NCBI RefSeq assembly: GCF_017308075.1
Contig: NZ_JAFKFX010000030.1
Location: 248,001 to 312,000, forward strand
Source of the DNA: Allobosea sp.
GTDB lineage: Bacteria > Pseudomonadota > Alphaproteobacteria > Rhizobiales > Beijerinckiaceae
Direction of reading: 5' to 3'
Length of the DNA: 64,000 nt
The notes below the pieces were generated by a model. That model ran no database searches and was not told the DNA's origin. It was given only the letters and a program-made list of their open reading frames with translations. How positions within the stretch are numbered: position 1 is the stretch's first letter; each line of letters opens with the position of its first letter. Positions 33,687 through 43,612 of this stretch are shown here, piece by piece. Position numbers and translations under genes: made by a program.

Positions 33687-34517
33687 TCACTCGCCCTTGT
33701 TGACCGAAATCGGCTTCAGGGCGTTGTCGGGCAGGCCGTATTTGGCGATCAGCGCGTCATAGGCGCCGTTCGCCTGCAGCCGCTCCAGCGCGCCCTTGAC
33801 CGCGTCGCGCAGCTGGCCGCCCTCAGCCGTCTTTGGGAACGGAATGCCGGCGAGCGAACGGGTGAAGGGCGTGCCGAGCACCACATAGGTGTTGGGCTCG
33901 AGCTTCTGGTTGTGGCTCATCGTCTCGCTGCCCTGGACGCCGCCCTGCAGGCGCTGCGTCTTGAGCTGGGTGCGGGCATCGACCGAGCCTTCCGTGCCGA
34001 CCACGTTGATCGCCGGCTTGCCCTTGGCGACGCAGTTGGCCTCGCTCCACTCGCCGATCTGGCGGGGCCAGTTGGTCGAGCGGCTGGCGCCGACGGTCTT
34101 GCCGCAGAGATCCTCGGGCGTCTTGATCGAGCCGGCGAGCGCGGTGACGGTGTAGAACTGCGCGCCCGAGACGAGGTAGTTGACGAAATCGGCGGTCTCG
34201 CGACGGGCCGGCAGGTCGCTCATGCCGGCCATCACCATGTCGACGCGGCCGGTCTGCAGCGAGGGCAGCATCTGGGCGAAGGCAGTCTCCTGCCACTCGG
34301 CCTTGACCCCGAGCTCCTTGGCGATCGCCTCGCCGAGTTCGTAGTCGAAGCCGGTCATCGTGTTGGTCGCCGGGTCTTTGTAGACGATCGGCGCGTAATT
34401 CGGCTGCGTCGCGATGACGATCTTGCCGGCGTTCTTGATGCGGTCCGGCAGGGCCTGGGCCTGGGCGGCGAGCGCGGTGCCGGCGAGGAGCGCGGCAGCG
34501 AGAGAAAGGCGAAGCAT
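33687..34517 (-). CDS. Amino-acid ABC transporter, substrate-binding protein
   Basis: 276 residues with a signal peptide ending AAQAQA (about 22). The SBP type-3 fold is seen in the GKIVIATQPNYAPIVYKD start, TMTGFDYELGEAIAKELGVKAEW, and DMVMAGMSDLPARRETADFVNYL. The ligand is likely a polar amino acid or a related compound. Separated from the ATPase gene by 44 bp; last of the four-gene argH-transporter run. Confidence 0.92.
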   Translation of the reverse strand: MLRLSLAAALLAGTALAAQAQALPDRIKNAGKIVIATQPNYAPIVYKDPATNTMTGFDYELGEAIAKELGVKAEWQETAFAQMLPSLQTGRVDMVMAGMSDLPARRETADFVNYLVSGAQFYTVTALAGSIKTPEDLCGKTVGASRSTNWPRQIGEWSEANCVAKGKPAINVVGTEGSVDARTQLKTQRLQGGVQGSETMSHNQKLEPNTYVVLGTPFTRSLAGIPFPKTAEGGQLRDAVKGALERLQANGAYDALIAKYGLPDNALKPISVNKGE

Positions 34518-34561
34518 GGTGATCTCCCTGTTTTTTCAGGCCGAACTGGCCTGGCTTGAAC

Positions 34562-35341
34562 TCACTTGAGGACGGCGGCGATGAAGTCGCGGGTTCTGGC
34601 CTGGCTCGGCGCAACCAGTACCTGCTGCGGATGGCCACGCTCGACGATCTCGCCCTTGTCCATGAAGACGACGTCGCTGGCGACCTCGCGGGCGAAGCCG
34701 AGCTCATGGGTGACGACGATCATCGTCATGCCGCTGGCGGCAAGATCGCGCATCACCGCGAGCACCTCGCCGACGAGCTCCGGATCGAGCGCCGAGGTCG
34801 GCTCGTCGAACAGCATCAGCTTCGGCTTCATGGCGAGCGCCCTTGCGATCGCGATGCGCTGCTGCTGGCCGCCCGAAAGCTCGATCGGGTAGGAATTGCG
34901 CTTCTCCGAGAGGCCGACGCGGGCGAGCAGCTTCTCGGCCTCCGCCACCGCTTCCTGCCTCGGCCGCTTCAACACCGTGACCGGGCCCTCAATGATGTTC
35001 TCGAGCACCGTCATATGGTTGAACAGGTTGAAGCGCTGGAAGACCATGCCGGTCGTAAGACGCTGGCGCGCGATCTCGGCGTCGCTCAGCTCGTGCAGCT
35101 CATTGCCCTTGATCCGGTAGCCGATCAGCTCGCCATCGACCCAGATCGCGCCCTGGTCGATCCTCTCGAGCTGGTTGATGCAGCGCAGCAGCGTGCTCTT
35201 GCCGGAGCCCGACGGCCCGATGATGCACTGCACGGCGCCCGGCGCGATGGTCAGCGAGACATCGTTCAGCGCCCGCAACTCGCCGAAGCGCTTGGTGACG
35301 TTGGCGGCGGTGACGATGGCCTCCTTGGCGGCAGCGCTCAT
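34562..35341 (-). CDS. Amino-acid ABC transporter, ATP-binding protein
   Basis: 259 residues starting [20 protein letters not shown]. Walker [11 protein letters not shown]-loop [17 protein letters not shown], signature [15 protein letters not shown] and Walker [15 protein letters not shown] are intact, and the NHMTVLENI stretch is the polar amino-acid (GlnQ/HisP) subtype. ATGA overlap with the permease gene. Confidence 0.95.
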   Translation of the reverse strand: MSAAAKEAIVTAANVTKRFGELRALNDVSLTIAPGAVQCIIGPSGSGKSTLLRCINQLERIDQGAIWVDGELIGYRIKGNELHELSDAEIARQRLTTGMVFQRFNLFNHMTVLENIIEGPVTVLKRPRQEAVAEAEKLLARVGLSEKRNSYPIELSGGQQQRIAIARALAMKPKLMLFDEPTSALDPELVGEVLAVMRDLAASGMTMIVVTHELGFAREVASDVVFMDKGEIVERGHPQQVLVAPSQARTRDFIAAVLK

Positions 35342-36231
35342 GCCCCGGCCTCCTCGGCAACCTGGGCTTTGGCACGGCGGCCACCGCGGCCCTTGGAGAA
35401 ATGGCGCTCCAGGAAGAACTGGCCGATCTGCAGGAGCGTGACGACGATCAGATACCAGCCGGCAGCGACGATCAGCAATTCGATGACACGGGCATTGGCA
35501 TAATAGATCGTCTGCGCATTGCGCAGGATCTCGGAGAACTGGATCACGCTGGCGATCGAGGTCAGCTTGACCATGCTGATCACCTCGTTGCCGACCGGCG
35601 GGATGATCACCCGCATCGCCTGCGGCAGCACGATCCGGCGCAGCGTCGTCAAACGGGTCATGCCGATCGACTTGGCCGCCTCCGTCTGGCCGACATCGAC
35701 CGAGAGGATGCCGCCGCGCACGACTTCCGCCGTATAGGCGCCCTGGTTCATGCCGAGCCCGAGCAAGGTCGCCATGAACGGCCCGATCACGTCGATGGTG
35801 CGCCATTCGATGACGCCGGGAATACCGATCGTCGGGAAGACCAGCGCCAGGTTGAACCAGAGCAGGAGCTGCAGCAGCAGCGGCGTGCCCCGGAAGAACC
35901 AGATGTAGAACAGCGCGACGCCGCGCAGCACCGGGTTCGGCGACATGTACATGATCGCGAAGATCACGCCGAGCGCGATGCCCAGCGCCATGGCGCAAAC
36001 CGTCATGATGATGGTGTTGACGAGGCCGCTGAGAATGGCGGGCGCCGTGAAGAACTGCCCGACCACCTTCCAGTCGATCTGCCCTTCGGCGAAGGCCTTG
36101 ATGATCCAGGCCAGCACCAGGATGATTAGCGCGGCCGCGACCCAGCGTCCGTAATAGCGGCGCGGCACGAGCTTCAGGCCGGCGATTCCGGCGAGATCCC
36201 GCCCTATTCCAATTCCGACTGCGCTGGTCAT
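35338..36231 (-). CDS. Amino-acid ABC transporter, permease
   Basis: 297 residues from [10 protein letters not shown]. About five membrane segments with the cytoplasmic EAA loop [24 protein letters not shown], the subtype of HisM/GlnP. Only one permease is encoded, so it probably forms a homodimer. The longer N-terminus has a Pro/Arg segment before the first helix. Coupled at both ends by ATGA overlaps to the ATPase and to the ArgH-like gene. Confidence 0.94.
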   Translation of the reverse strand: MTSAVGIGIGRDLAGIAGLKLVPRRYYGRWVAAALIILVLAWIIKAFAEGQIDWKVVGQFFTAPAILSGLVNTIIMTVCAMALGIALGVIFAIMYMSPNPVLRGVALFYIWFFRGTPLLLQLLLWFNLALVFPTIGIPGVIEWRTIDVIGPFMATLLGLGMNQGAYTAEVVRGGILSVDVGQTEAAKSIGMTRLTTLRRIVLPQAMRVIIPPVGNEVISMVKLTSIASVIQFSEILRNAQTIYYANARVIELLIVAAGWYLIVVTLLQIGQFFLERHFSKGRGGRRAKAQVAEEAGA

Positions 36232-37643
36232 TTCTGCGCTCCGCGCGTCCAATCTTCAAAAGCTGCGAGCCAGAGGCGGAAACGGGCGATCTGCTCGGCC
36301 ACGCGCACCGGCGCCGTACCGCCGAAACCGCTGCGGGCGGCCACCGCAGCATCAAGGGTGAGACAGGCCCTTACATCCTCCGTAAGGCGTGGATCAATGG
36401 CGCTGAGCTCGACCGCCTCGAGTTGCTCCAGCTCGCGGCCCATTTCCTCGCAATAGCGCACCAGCGATCCGGAGATCTCGTGTGCCTCGGCGAAGGGCAC
36501 GCCCTTGCGCGCCAGATAATCGGCAACCTCGGTGGCGAGCGCGAAGCCGGCGCCGGCCTGGGCCCGCATCACCTCCGGCCGCGCTTCCATCGTCTCGATC
36601 ATGCCGGCGAAGGCCGGCAGCACCTCACCAAGCACGTCGACCGCGTCGAAGGCGGAGCGCTTATCTTCGGCGAGATCGCGATTATAGGCCAGCGGCAGCC
36701 CCTTCAGCGCGCCCAGCATGGCGACGAGATCGCCGGTGAGCCGTGCCGCCCGGCCGCGCGAGAGCTCGGCGATATCCGGGTTCTTCTTCTGCGGCATGAT
36801 CGAGGAGCCGGTGGCAAAGGCATCGTCGAGCACGACCCAGCCGAACTGGCGCGAGGTCCAGAGCGTCACCTCCTCCGCCAGCCGGGAGAGATTGGTCGCC
36901 AGCATGGCGGCGACGAACAGGAACTCCGCGACATGGTCGCGCGCGCCGACGGCGTCGACCGAGTTCTCGCAGGGACCGTCATAGCCGAGCGCCTGCGCGC
37001 TCATTTCGGGGGTCAGCGCGATCGCCGAGCCGGCCAGCGCCGCCGCCCCGAGCGGCGACTGGGTCGAGCGCCTGTCCCAGTCCTGGAGCCGCGTCGCATC
37101 GCGCGACAGCGCCTGACCATGCGCCATCAGCCAATGGCCGAAGGTCACCGGCTGGGCGCTCTGCAGATGGGTGAAGCCGGGGCAGACGGACGCGGAATGC
37201 CGCTCGGCCTGGCCGGCCAGCGCCTCCAGCAATTCGGCCAGCATCGCGCCGATCAGCCGCGACTGCTCGCGCAGATAGAGCTTGAGGTTGTTGGCGGCCT
37301 GGTCGTTGCGCGAGCGCCCGGCCCTGAGCTTGGCGCCGGTCGCGCCGATCCGCGCCGTCAGCACGCGCTCGATGAAGGTGTGGATATCCTCGTCCTCGGG
37401 CCCGGGTACCAGCGTCCCGGCGGCGAATTCGCCGGCGATAGCGTCGAGCGTCGCCACGATCAGCTTCGTCTCGTCGGAGCTCAGCAGCCCGGCCCGCTCC
37501 AGCTCGGCCGCATGGGCCTTGCCGCCGGCGATATCCTGGGGCGCGAGGCGCGAATAGGCGCCGGCCGCGCTGGATAGCCGCATCATCCGCGGGTCCGGCG
37601 GCTTGCGGAAGCGGCCACCCCAGAGGCGCGTGGTCTGATTCAT
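36228..37643 (-). CDS. Argininosuccinate lyase-like enzyme (divergent ArgH)
   Basis: 471 residues. Fumarase/aspartase superfamily: the RNDQ loop is [23 protein letters not shown], not the usual LHTGRSRNDQVATD; the acid/base loop is [17 protein letters not shown] (His159); and the signature is [14 protein letters not shown] (Ser280/281). All catalytic motifs are kept, but the first region diverges from the biosynthetic enzyme. With the coupled amino-acid transporter this suggests a C-N lyase on an imported aminosuccinate-type compound rather than arginine synthesis. LysR is divergent. Confidence 0.8.
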   Translation of the reverse strand: MNQTTRLWGGRFRKPPDPRMMRLSSAAGAYSRLAPQDIAGGKAHAAELERAGLLSSDETKLIVATLDAIAGEFAAGTLVPGPEDEDIHTFIERVLTARIGATGAKLRAGRSRNDQAANNLKLYLREQSRLIGAMLAELLEALAGQAERHSASVCPGFTHLQSAQPVTFGHWLMAHGQALSRDATRLQDWDRRSTQSPLGAAALAGSAIALTPEMSAQALGYDGPCENSVDAVGARDHVAEFLFVAAMLATNLSRLAEEVTLWTSRQFGWVVLDDAFATGSSIMPQKKNPDIAELSRGRAARLTGDLVAMLGALKGLPLAYNRDLAEDKRSAFDAVDVLGEVLPAFAGMIETMEARPEVMRAQAGAGFALATEVADYLARKGVPFAEAHEISGSLVRYCEEMGRELEQLEAVELSAIDPRLTEDVRACLTLDAAVAARSGFGGTAPVRVAEQIARFRLWLAAFEDWTRGAQK

Positions 37644-37739
37644 GCTGATGGTCTCCCCTTGAGGCGACACTGTCCCCTTGACCGCGAACCCCGCAAACGA
37701 AACGATCTCCGGCAGGATAGTCGCAAAAGGAATATCTGA

Positions 37740-38651
37740 TTGGCCAGCCCGAATCTCCCGCCCTCGACCACGGCGCTTCGGGTCTTCCTTGCTGTGGCGC
37801 GGCTGGGATCGACGGCGAAGGCCGCTTCAGCCGTGCACCTGACCCAGAGCGCGGTCTCCAAGCAGATCCAGGCGCTGGAGGAGCATCTCGGCATCGCGCT
37901 TTTCGAGCGTAGCCCAGCCGGGCTGAAGGCCACGGAGGCCGGCACGATCTACCGGCCCTATGCCGAAGCGGCGATCGAGCAGATGGCGCGCGGCGCCCGG
38001 CGCCTCGCCGAGCGAACCGCGCTCGGACGCCCGATCCGGCTGCATCTCGTCGCCATCGCCGGCGAGCGCTGGCTGATGGAGCGTTTTCCGAGCTTCGCCC
38101 AGGCCCATCCCGAGATCGACGTGCAGTTCACCAATTTCGTCAGCGAGAACGAGACCGAAGACCCCGATATCGACATCGTTCACGGCGCCGGGCCCTGGCC
38201 GGATCGCGAGGCGCATTATCTGTTCGGCCGGCAGGTCGCGCTCGTCGCAGCCCCGGCCCTGCTGGAGCGGATGGGCGGCTTCAGCCGTGCGGCGGATATC
38301 CAGAAAATGACCCTGCTGCAGCATTTTCAGATGCCGGCCTTCTGGGCCGAGTTCACCGAGGCGCATGGGCTGCGCGGCGCGGTCCCGGCCCACACCGTGC
38401 GCTATGGCTATTATTCGGTGATCATCCGCGCCGCAGTGGCCGGGCTTGGCGTCGCACTGGCGCCACGCTGCTATGTCGCGGAAGAGCTGGCGTCCGGCGC
38501 GCTCGTCAATCCGCTCGGTCTCGGCTTCGACAGCGCCGTCGGCTGCTGGATGACCCTCAATCCGCGCGGCCAGCCCGGCCCCGGCATCGAGGCGCTGGTC
38601 GGCTGGCTGCGCGCGGAAGCGGCCCGCTTCGAGGCGGAGGCCGGCGGTTGA
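37740..38651 (+). CDS. LysR family transcriptional regulator
   Basis: 303 residues, starting at TTG behind AAAGGA. An N-terminal winged helix (about 8-66; GSTAKAASAVHLTQSAVSKQIQALEEHLGIALFER) precedes the two-lobe ligand domain. It resembles the GcvA-type. Divergent from the ArgH-transporter operon across about 96 bp, so it is the likely regulator of that operon. Ligand unknown. Confidence 0.92.
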   Translation: MASPNLPPSTTALRVFLAVARLGSTAKAASAVHLTQSAVSKQIQALEEHLGIALFERSPAGLKATEAGTIYRPYAEAAIEQMARGARRLAERTALGRPIRLHLVAIAGERWLMERFPSFAQAHPEIDVQFTNFVSENETEDPDIDIVHGAGPWPDREAHYLFGRQVALVAAPALLERMGGFSRAADIQKMTLLQHFQMPAFWAEFTEAHGLRGAVPAHTVRYGYYSVIIRAAVAGLGVALAPRCYVAEELASGALVNPLGLGFDSAVGCWMTLNPRGQPGPGIEALVGWLRAEAARFEAEAGG

Positions 38652-38709
38652 GGCCGGCCGAGCCTTGCTCTAAACGAAGCCGCCCGGCACTCCAGATGGC
38701 GAAGGCACG

Positions 38710-39603
38710 ATGCGCATTGCCGTGACCGGCACCACCGGACAGCTCGTTCGATCCCTGATCGCCATGGCCCCTTCGGCGAAGGTCGAGGTCGTCGCCATCG
38801 GCCGGCCCAAGCTCGACCTGACGCGCCCCGACGAGATGCACAAGGCTCTCGAGCAAGCCCGGCCCGACTGCATCGTCAATGCCGCCGCCTATACCGCAGT
38901 CGACAAGGCCGAGAGCGAGCCGGAGCTGGCCATGGCGATCAACGCCGCCGGTGCGGGTGCCGTCGCCGCGGCGGCGGCGGTGCTCCGACTACCGCTGGTC
39001 CAGATCTCCACCGACTATGTCTTCGACGGCGCCCTCTCCCGTCCCTGGCGCGAGGATGACGCAACCGGCCCGCTCGGCGCCTATGGCCGTTCCAAGCTCG
39101 CCGGCGAACAGGCCGTCGCGGCGGCAGGCGACAACCACGCCATCCTGCGCACGGCCTGGGTCCACAGCCCCTATGGCGGGAATTTCGTGAAGACCATGCT
39201 GAGGCTCGCCGAAAGCCGCGAGGAGCTCGGCATCGTCGCCGACCAGTTGGGCACGCCGACCTATGCACCGGCCCTTGCCGACGCCGTGATCGCGATTGCA
39301 CGCCGTCTTGCCGCCGAACCCCGGGATGCCGGGCTGCGCGGCGTCTTCCATGTCGCCGGCAGCGGCGAGACGAGCTGGGCGGGCCTCGCCGAGGCGGTCT
39401 TCGCGGCCTCGGCGAGGCTCGGCGGCCCTTCCGCGCGGGTCAGGCCGATCGCGACAGCCGAATACCCGACCCCGGCCCGCCGGCCCGCCAATTCCCGGCT
39501 CGATTGCGGCCTGCTCGCAACGCGCTACGGCTTGCGCCTGCCGCCCTGGCAGGTCTCCGTCGAGGACTGCGTGGCCCGGCTGCTCACCGGCTCCGAATGC
39601 TGA
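38710..39603 (+). CDS. rfbD: dTDP-4-dehydrorhamnose reductase
   Basis: 297 residues. Short-chain dehydrogenase fold with [10 protein letters not shown] at the start, [24 protein letters not shown], the STDYVFDGA motif and [12 protein letters not shown] with the YxxxK pair. It makes dTDP-L-rhamnose for surface polysaccharide. It overlaps the next gene's upstream ATG; rfbB and rfbC are not in the window. Confidence 0.95.
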   Translation: MRIAVTGTTGQLVRSLIAMAPSAKVEVVAIGRPKLDLTRPDEMHKALEQARPDCIVNAAAYTAVDKAESEPELAMAINAAGAGAVAAAAAVLRLPLVQISTDYVFDGALSRPWREDDATGPLGAYGRSKLAGEQAVAAAGDNHAILRTAWVHSPYGGNFVKTMLRLAESREELGIVADQLGTPTYAPALADAVIAIARRLAAEPRDAGLRGVFHVAGSGETSWAGLAEAVFAASARLGGPSARVRPIATAEYPTPARRPANSRLDCGLLATRYGLRLPPWQVSVEDCVARLLTGSEC

Positions 39604-39614
39604 AGGAAACGCGC

Positions 39615-40493
39615 GTGAAAGGCATCATCCTAGCCGGCGGCAGCGGCACCAGGCTTCACCCGATGACCATGGTGACGTCGAAGCAGCTCCTGCCGATCTA
39701 CGACAAGCCGATGATCTACTATCCGCTGTCGACGCTGATGCTCGCCGGCATCCGGGAGATCCTGATCATCGCGACCCCCGAGGACGCGCCGCGCTTCGAG
39801 GCGCTGTTCGGCACCGGCGAACGCTGGGGGCTGAAGCTCTCCTATGCCGTGCAGCCGAAGCCGGAAGGGCTGGCGCAGGCCTACCAGATCGGCGCCGATT
39901 TCGTCGCCGGCGGCCCTTCCGCCCTGATCCTCGGCGACAACCTCTATTACGGCGACGGGCTGACCGAAGTGCTGCGCCGCGCCGCCGCGCGCCGGCAGGG
40001 CGCCACCGTCTTCGCCTATCGCGTCAGCGATCCCGAGCGCTATGGCGTCGTCTCCTTCGATGCCACCGGCAAGGCGCTATCGATCGAGGAGAAGCCGAAG
40101 ATGCCGCGCTCGCACTGGGCGGTGACCGGCCTCTATTTCTACGACGAGCAGGTGGTCGAGATCGCCCGCCGGCTGAAGCCCTCGGCCCGCGGCGAGCTCG
40201 AGATCACCGACGTCAACCTCGCCTATCTCGAGCGCGGCGCGCTCAATGTCGAACGGCTCGGGCGCGGCTACGCCTGGCTCGACACAGGCACCCCGGATTC
40301 GCTGGTCGAGGCCTCGGAATTCGTGCGCACGCTGGAGCGCCGCCAGGGCTTCCGCATCGCCTGCCCGGAGGAGATCGCCTTCGAGAATGGCTGGATCGAC
40401 CGCGAGCAATTGCGCGCGCTCGGCCAGGCGCTGGCGAAGAGCGGCTACGGGCAATATCTGCTCGGCCTGGCCGGGCGCGACCAGTCGGGCTGA
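39615..40493 (+). CDS. rfbA: Glucose-1-phosphate thymidylyltransferase
   Basis: 292 residues. [18 protein letters not shown] is the RmlA N-terminus, encoded from GTG at 39615 behind AAGGA with 7-base spacing; an ATG six codons earlier is less likely. Motifs [30 protein letters not shown] and the C-terminal ENGWID are typical. It makes dTDP-glucose, the first rhamnose precursor step. Follows rfbD after 11 bases. Confidence 0.96.
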   Translation: MKGIILAGGSGTRLHPMTMVTSKQLLPIYDKPMIYYPLSTLMLAGIREILIIATPEDAPRFEALFGTGERWGLKLSYAVQPKPEGLAQAYQIGADFVAGGPSALILGDNLYYGDGLTEVLRRAAARRQGATVFAYRVSDPERYGVVSFDATGKALSIEEKPKMPRSHWAVTGLYFYDEQVVEIARRLKPSARGELEITDVNLAYLERGALNVERLGRGYAWLDTGTPDSLVEASEFVRTLERRQGFRIACPEEIAFENGWIDREQLRALGQALAKSGYGQYLLGLAGRDQSG

Positions 40494-40511
40494 CGCCACT
40501 CACCCACCCGC

Positions 40512-40623
40512 CCCTCATCCTGAGGAGCGCTCAGAAGGAGCGCATCTCGAAGGATGCTCAAGGAGGTTCGGAGACCGCTGGTCCATCCTTCGAGACGCCG
40601 CTGCGCGGCCCCTCAGGATAAGG
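40512..40623. repeat. Palindromic dispersed repeat (CCTCATCCTGAGG type)
   Basis: Inner arms TCTCGAAGGATG (40545-40556) and CATCCTTCGAGA (40584-40595) pair perfectly over 12 bp; the ends read CCCTCATCCTGAGG and CCTCAGGATAAGGG. This form is very common between genes in Alphaproteobacteria. It lies between rfbA and the D-lactate dehydrogenase gene. Confidence 0.8.
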
Positions 40624-40768
40624 GCCGAGGGAAGCAGACCGATTGTAGTCGGACACTTCCCCTCCCGATGCAGAGCGCTCATGCTGCATCGACTGTGGCC
40701 GAACGTGAAAAGCCGGTCGAAATTGCTGCAGCGCCACGCCGGCAACAGGCTCGGAAGTCGAGGACAAT

Positions 40769-42190
40769 ATGAACGCCCCTGCCGCCGAGACCGCCTCCTC
40801 GCGCCATCCGGAACTCGAGGGGCTGACCGCCGCCCTGCGCGAACTCCTCGGCCCGCGCTGCTCGACCTCGGAATCGGAGCGCGAGCATCATGGCCATGGC
40901 GAATCCTATCACCCGACCAAGGCGCCGGACGTCGTCTGTTATGCCCAGACCACGGAAGAGGTCAGCCGCATCCTTGCCCTCTGCCATCAAGCGAAGGTGC
41001 CGGTCATTCCTTTCGGCGCCGGCACCTCACTGGAGGGCCATGTCGTCGCGCTGCATGGCGGCGTCTGCCTCGACCTCTCGCGCATGCAGCGCATCATCGC
41101 GGTCAACACCGAGGATCTCGACTGCGTCATCGAGCCGGGGGTGACCCGCAAGCAGCTCAACGAGCATTTGCGCGATACAGGCCTGTTCTTCCCGGTCGAC
41201 CCCGGCGCCGATGCGACGCTCGGCGGCATGACGGCGACGCGCGCCTCGGGCACCAATGCCGTGCGCTACGGCACGATGAAGGACAATGTCCTGGCGCTCA
41301 CCGTGGTGCTCGCCGACGGCAGCGTGCTGAAGACCGGCGGGCGCGCCCGCAAATCCTCGGCTGGCTACGATCTGACGCGGCTCTTCGTCGGCTCGGAGGG
41401 CACGCTCGGCGTGATCACCGAGATCACCCTGAAGCTCTACGGCATCCCCGAAGCGAGCTCGGTCGCGGTCTGCTCCTTCCCGGATGTCGGCGCCGCCGTG
41501 TCCTGCGCCATCGAGACCATCCAGAGCGGCATCCAGGTCGCCCGCGTCGAGCTGCTCGACGAGACCTGCATGCGCGCCATCAACCTGCATAACGGGCTGA
41601 GCTATCCCGAGACCGCGACGCTGTTCATCGAATTCCACGGCACGCAGGCCGGCGTCGAGCAGCAATCGACGGCGATGCACGCGATTGCGCAGGGCCATGG
41701 CGGCAGCGGCTGGCGCCATGCCGCCAGCGCCGAGGAGCGGACCAAGCTCTGGCAGGCCCGCCACAATCTCCACTACGCCCTGCTCGCTCTGCGCCCCGGC
41801 GCCAGCAGCTGGGGCACAGATGCCTGCGTACCGATCTCCGAGCTCGCCACCTGCATCACCGAGATGAGGGCGCATACCAAGGACGCGCCCTTCCCGGTGC
41901 CGGCGCTCGGCCATGTCGGCGACGGCAATTTCCATATGGGCTTCCTGATCAGGATGGATTCCCCCGCAGAGATTGCCGAGGCCGAGCGGTTCAACGCCCT
42001 TCTGGTCAACCGCGCCATCGATCTCGGCGGCACCTGCACCGGCGAACACGGCGTCGGCTATGGCAAGTCGAAATTCCTGCGCCGGGAATATGGCGACGAG
42101 GCCGTCGCGGTGATGCGCCGGATCAAGCAGAGCCTCGACCCCGACAACATCCTCAACCCCGGCAAGGTCCTGCCGGCCGCGTCGCCGTGA
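40769..42190 (+). CDS. FAD-linked D-lactate dehydrogenase
   Basis: 473 residues. An N-terminal FAD-binding type 4 domain (about 50-230; VIPFGAGTSLEGHVV, DPGADATLGGMTATRASGTNAVRYGTMKDNVL) and a C-terminal oxidase domain with GHVGDGNFHMGF and TCTGEHGVGYGK. It belongs to the D-lactate/glycolate dehydrogenase group and passes electrons to cytochrome c or quinone. The DLDH subtype fits better than GlcD since no GlcE/GlcF follows. Start MNAPAAETASS. Confidence 0.9.
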   Translation: MNAPAAETASSRHPELEGLTAALRELLGPRCSTSESEREHHGHGESYHPTKAPDVVCYAQTTEEVSRILALCHQAKVPVIPFGAGTSLEGHVVALHGGVCLDLSRMQRIIAVNTEDLDCVIEPGVTRKQLNEHLRDTGLFFPVDPGADATLGGMTATRASGTNAVRYGTMKDNVLALTVVLADGSVLKTGGRARKSSAGYDLTRLFVGSEGTLGVITEITLKLYGIPEASSVAVCSFPDVGAAVSCAIETIQSGIQVARVELLDETCMRAINLHNGLSYPETATLFIEFHGTQAGVEQQSTAMHAIAQGHGGSGWRHAASAEERTKLWQARHNLHYALLALRPGASSWGTDACVPISELATCITEMRAHTKDAPFPVPALGHVGDGNFHMGFLIRMDSPAEIAEAERFNALLVNRAIDLGGTCTGEHGVGYGKSKFLRREYGDEAVAVMRRIKQSLDPDNILNPGKVLPAASP

Positions 42191-42236
42191 GGCCGCCAAG
42201 GTTCGACAGACAAGACCCGGCAGACATGACGCGACC

Positions 42237-43451
42237 ATGAAGGAGCCTCCAGCGACACCGGGCTGGGTCAGCGCCCTCACGGCGATGATCGTCGTGCAGA
42301 TGGCGACCGCCTTCCTGACGCGGGTCACGCCGACCATCGCGCCAGCCATGTCGGCGGAGCTCGGCTGGTCCGACGCCGTGATCGGCTATCTCTCTAGCAT
42401 CAGCACGGTCGGCTCGATCGCCTTTCTGGTAATGGGCGCGCCGATCATGAGGCGCTTCGGCTCGATCCGCGCCTTGCAGCTCGGCCTCGCCCTCGGCATT
42501 TTCGGGCTCTGCTTCCTGCTGCCGCCCTTGCTGCCGGTGGCAATGGCGGGGGCCTTCCTGATCGGGCTCGGCTATGGCCCATCCTCGCCGGCTGGCAGCG
42601 ACGTCCTCCACCGCATCGCCCCGCCCCGGCATCGCAGCCTGATCTTCTCGCTGAAGCAGGCTGGGGTTCCGGCCGGCGGCATCGTCGCCGGCCTCGCTTT
42701 GCCGCCGCTGGTCACCGCCTATGGCTGGCGCGCCTCGCTGCTGTTCTCGGCCGCACTGGTGGTGGCCGTCATCCTGGTCGTGCAGCCGATGCGCCGCCGT
42801 CTCGATGCCGGACGCGATCTGGGGCAGTCACTGGCGCCGCGCGCCTTCTTCTCGCTCGGCAATGTGCTGGAACCGCTGCGGGCGCTGCGCGGCTCGACCT
42901 CGGTGATGCGGATCGCCGCTGTCGGCGCCTGCCTCGCCCTCGGCCAGGGCATCTGGTTCGCCTATCTCATCACCTTCGCGGTGTCCGAGCTCGGCTACGA
43001 CCTGCGCGCCGCCGGCCTCGCCTTCGCCGTTATGCAGGCGACCGGGGTGTTCGGCCGCGTGCTGCTCGGCTGGATCGCCGACCGGATGCGCGACGCGACG
43101 CGCCTGCTCGCCATCGTCTGCCTCGCTTCCGGCGCAACCTCGCTCCTGCTGATGCTGGCGACACCCGCCTGGCCGTCCTGGCTGCTCTATGCGCTGGCGG
43201 CAGTGGCGGGCGTCACGGTCTCCAGCTGGAACGGCGTACAGATCGCCGAGATCGCCCGGCGCTCGCCGAGCGGGCTGATCCGCGAAGCGGCCTCGGGCGC
43301 GACGATCGTCGTCTTCCTCGGCTATGTCGTGGGTCCCTCCTCCTTCGCGCTGCTCGTCGCCGCGACCGGCCGCTTCGACCTCGGCTTCCTCGTCTGCGCC
43401 GCAGCCGGGCTCGCCGGCTTCCTGCTGCTGGCGACCAAGCGAGGCGCCTGA
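42237..43451 (+). CDS. MFS transporter
   Basis: 404 residues with twelve predicted membrane helices. TRVTPTIAPAMSAELGWSD near the first helix resembles the NNP/cyanate (CynX/NimT-like) or monocarboxylate MFS branch. It starts 46 bp after the dehydrogenase stop and may import its substrate, a plausible lactate or hydroxyacid porter, but specificity cannot be read. Confidence 0.85.
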   Translation: MKEPPATPGWVSALTAMIVVQMATAFLTRVTPTIAPAMSAELGWSDAVIGYLSSISTVGSIAFLVMGAPIMRRFGSIRALQLGLALGIFGLCFLLPPLLPVAMAGAFLIGLGYGPSSPAGSDVLHRIAPPRHRSLIFSLKQAGVPAGGIVAGLALPPLVTAYGWRASLLFSAALVVAVILVVQPMRRRLDAGRDLGQSLAPRAFFSLGNVLEPLRALRGSTSVMRIAAVGACLALGQGIWFAYLITFAVSELGYDLRAAGLAFAVMQATGVFGRVLLGWIADRMRDATRLLAIVCLASGATSLLLMLATPAWPSWLLYALAAVAGVTVSSWNGVQIAEIARRSPSGLIREAASGATIVVFLGYVVGPSSFALLVAATGRFDLGFLVCAAAGLAGFLLLATKRGA

Positions 43452-43498
43452 CACGTCTCCGAGTGCGCGGCTGCATGACAAGCCGCCGATGGGCTGCG

Positions 43499-43599
43499 AG
43501 ATCGCCGCGCGTCCGTACGGACCCGGTTACGGCGATCTATCTTTTTGTTATCGCATCGGAGTTTTCCGAAAAGTGGATTCCACTTTTCGGTCCGATGCT
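43499..43599 (-). repeat. Dispersed 101-bp repeat, copy B
   Basis: Same repeat as copy A in reverse orientation. On the minus strand it reads AGCATCGGACCGAAAAGTGG to GCGGCGATCT. It contains an almost perfect 25-bp palindrome, CCGAAAAGTGGA and TCCACTTTTCGG about one central base. It ends 13 bp before the prmA start, so it is part of that gene's leader or promoter. Confidence 0.87.
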
Positions 43600-43612
43600 A
43601 TAAGCCCGCGCC

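Noticed and set aside
34562-36355. A 597-codon minus-strand frame through the ABC transporter genes
   Set aside because: Its first half is a shadow of the permease; the real ATPase starts at 35341, coupled by ATGA to the permease stop.
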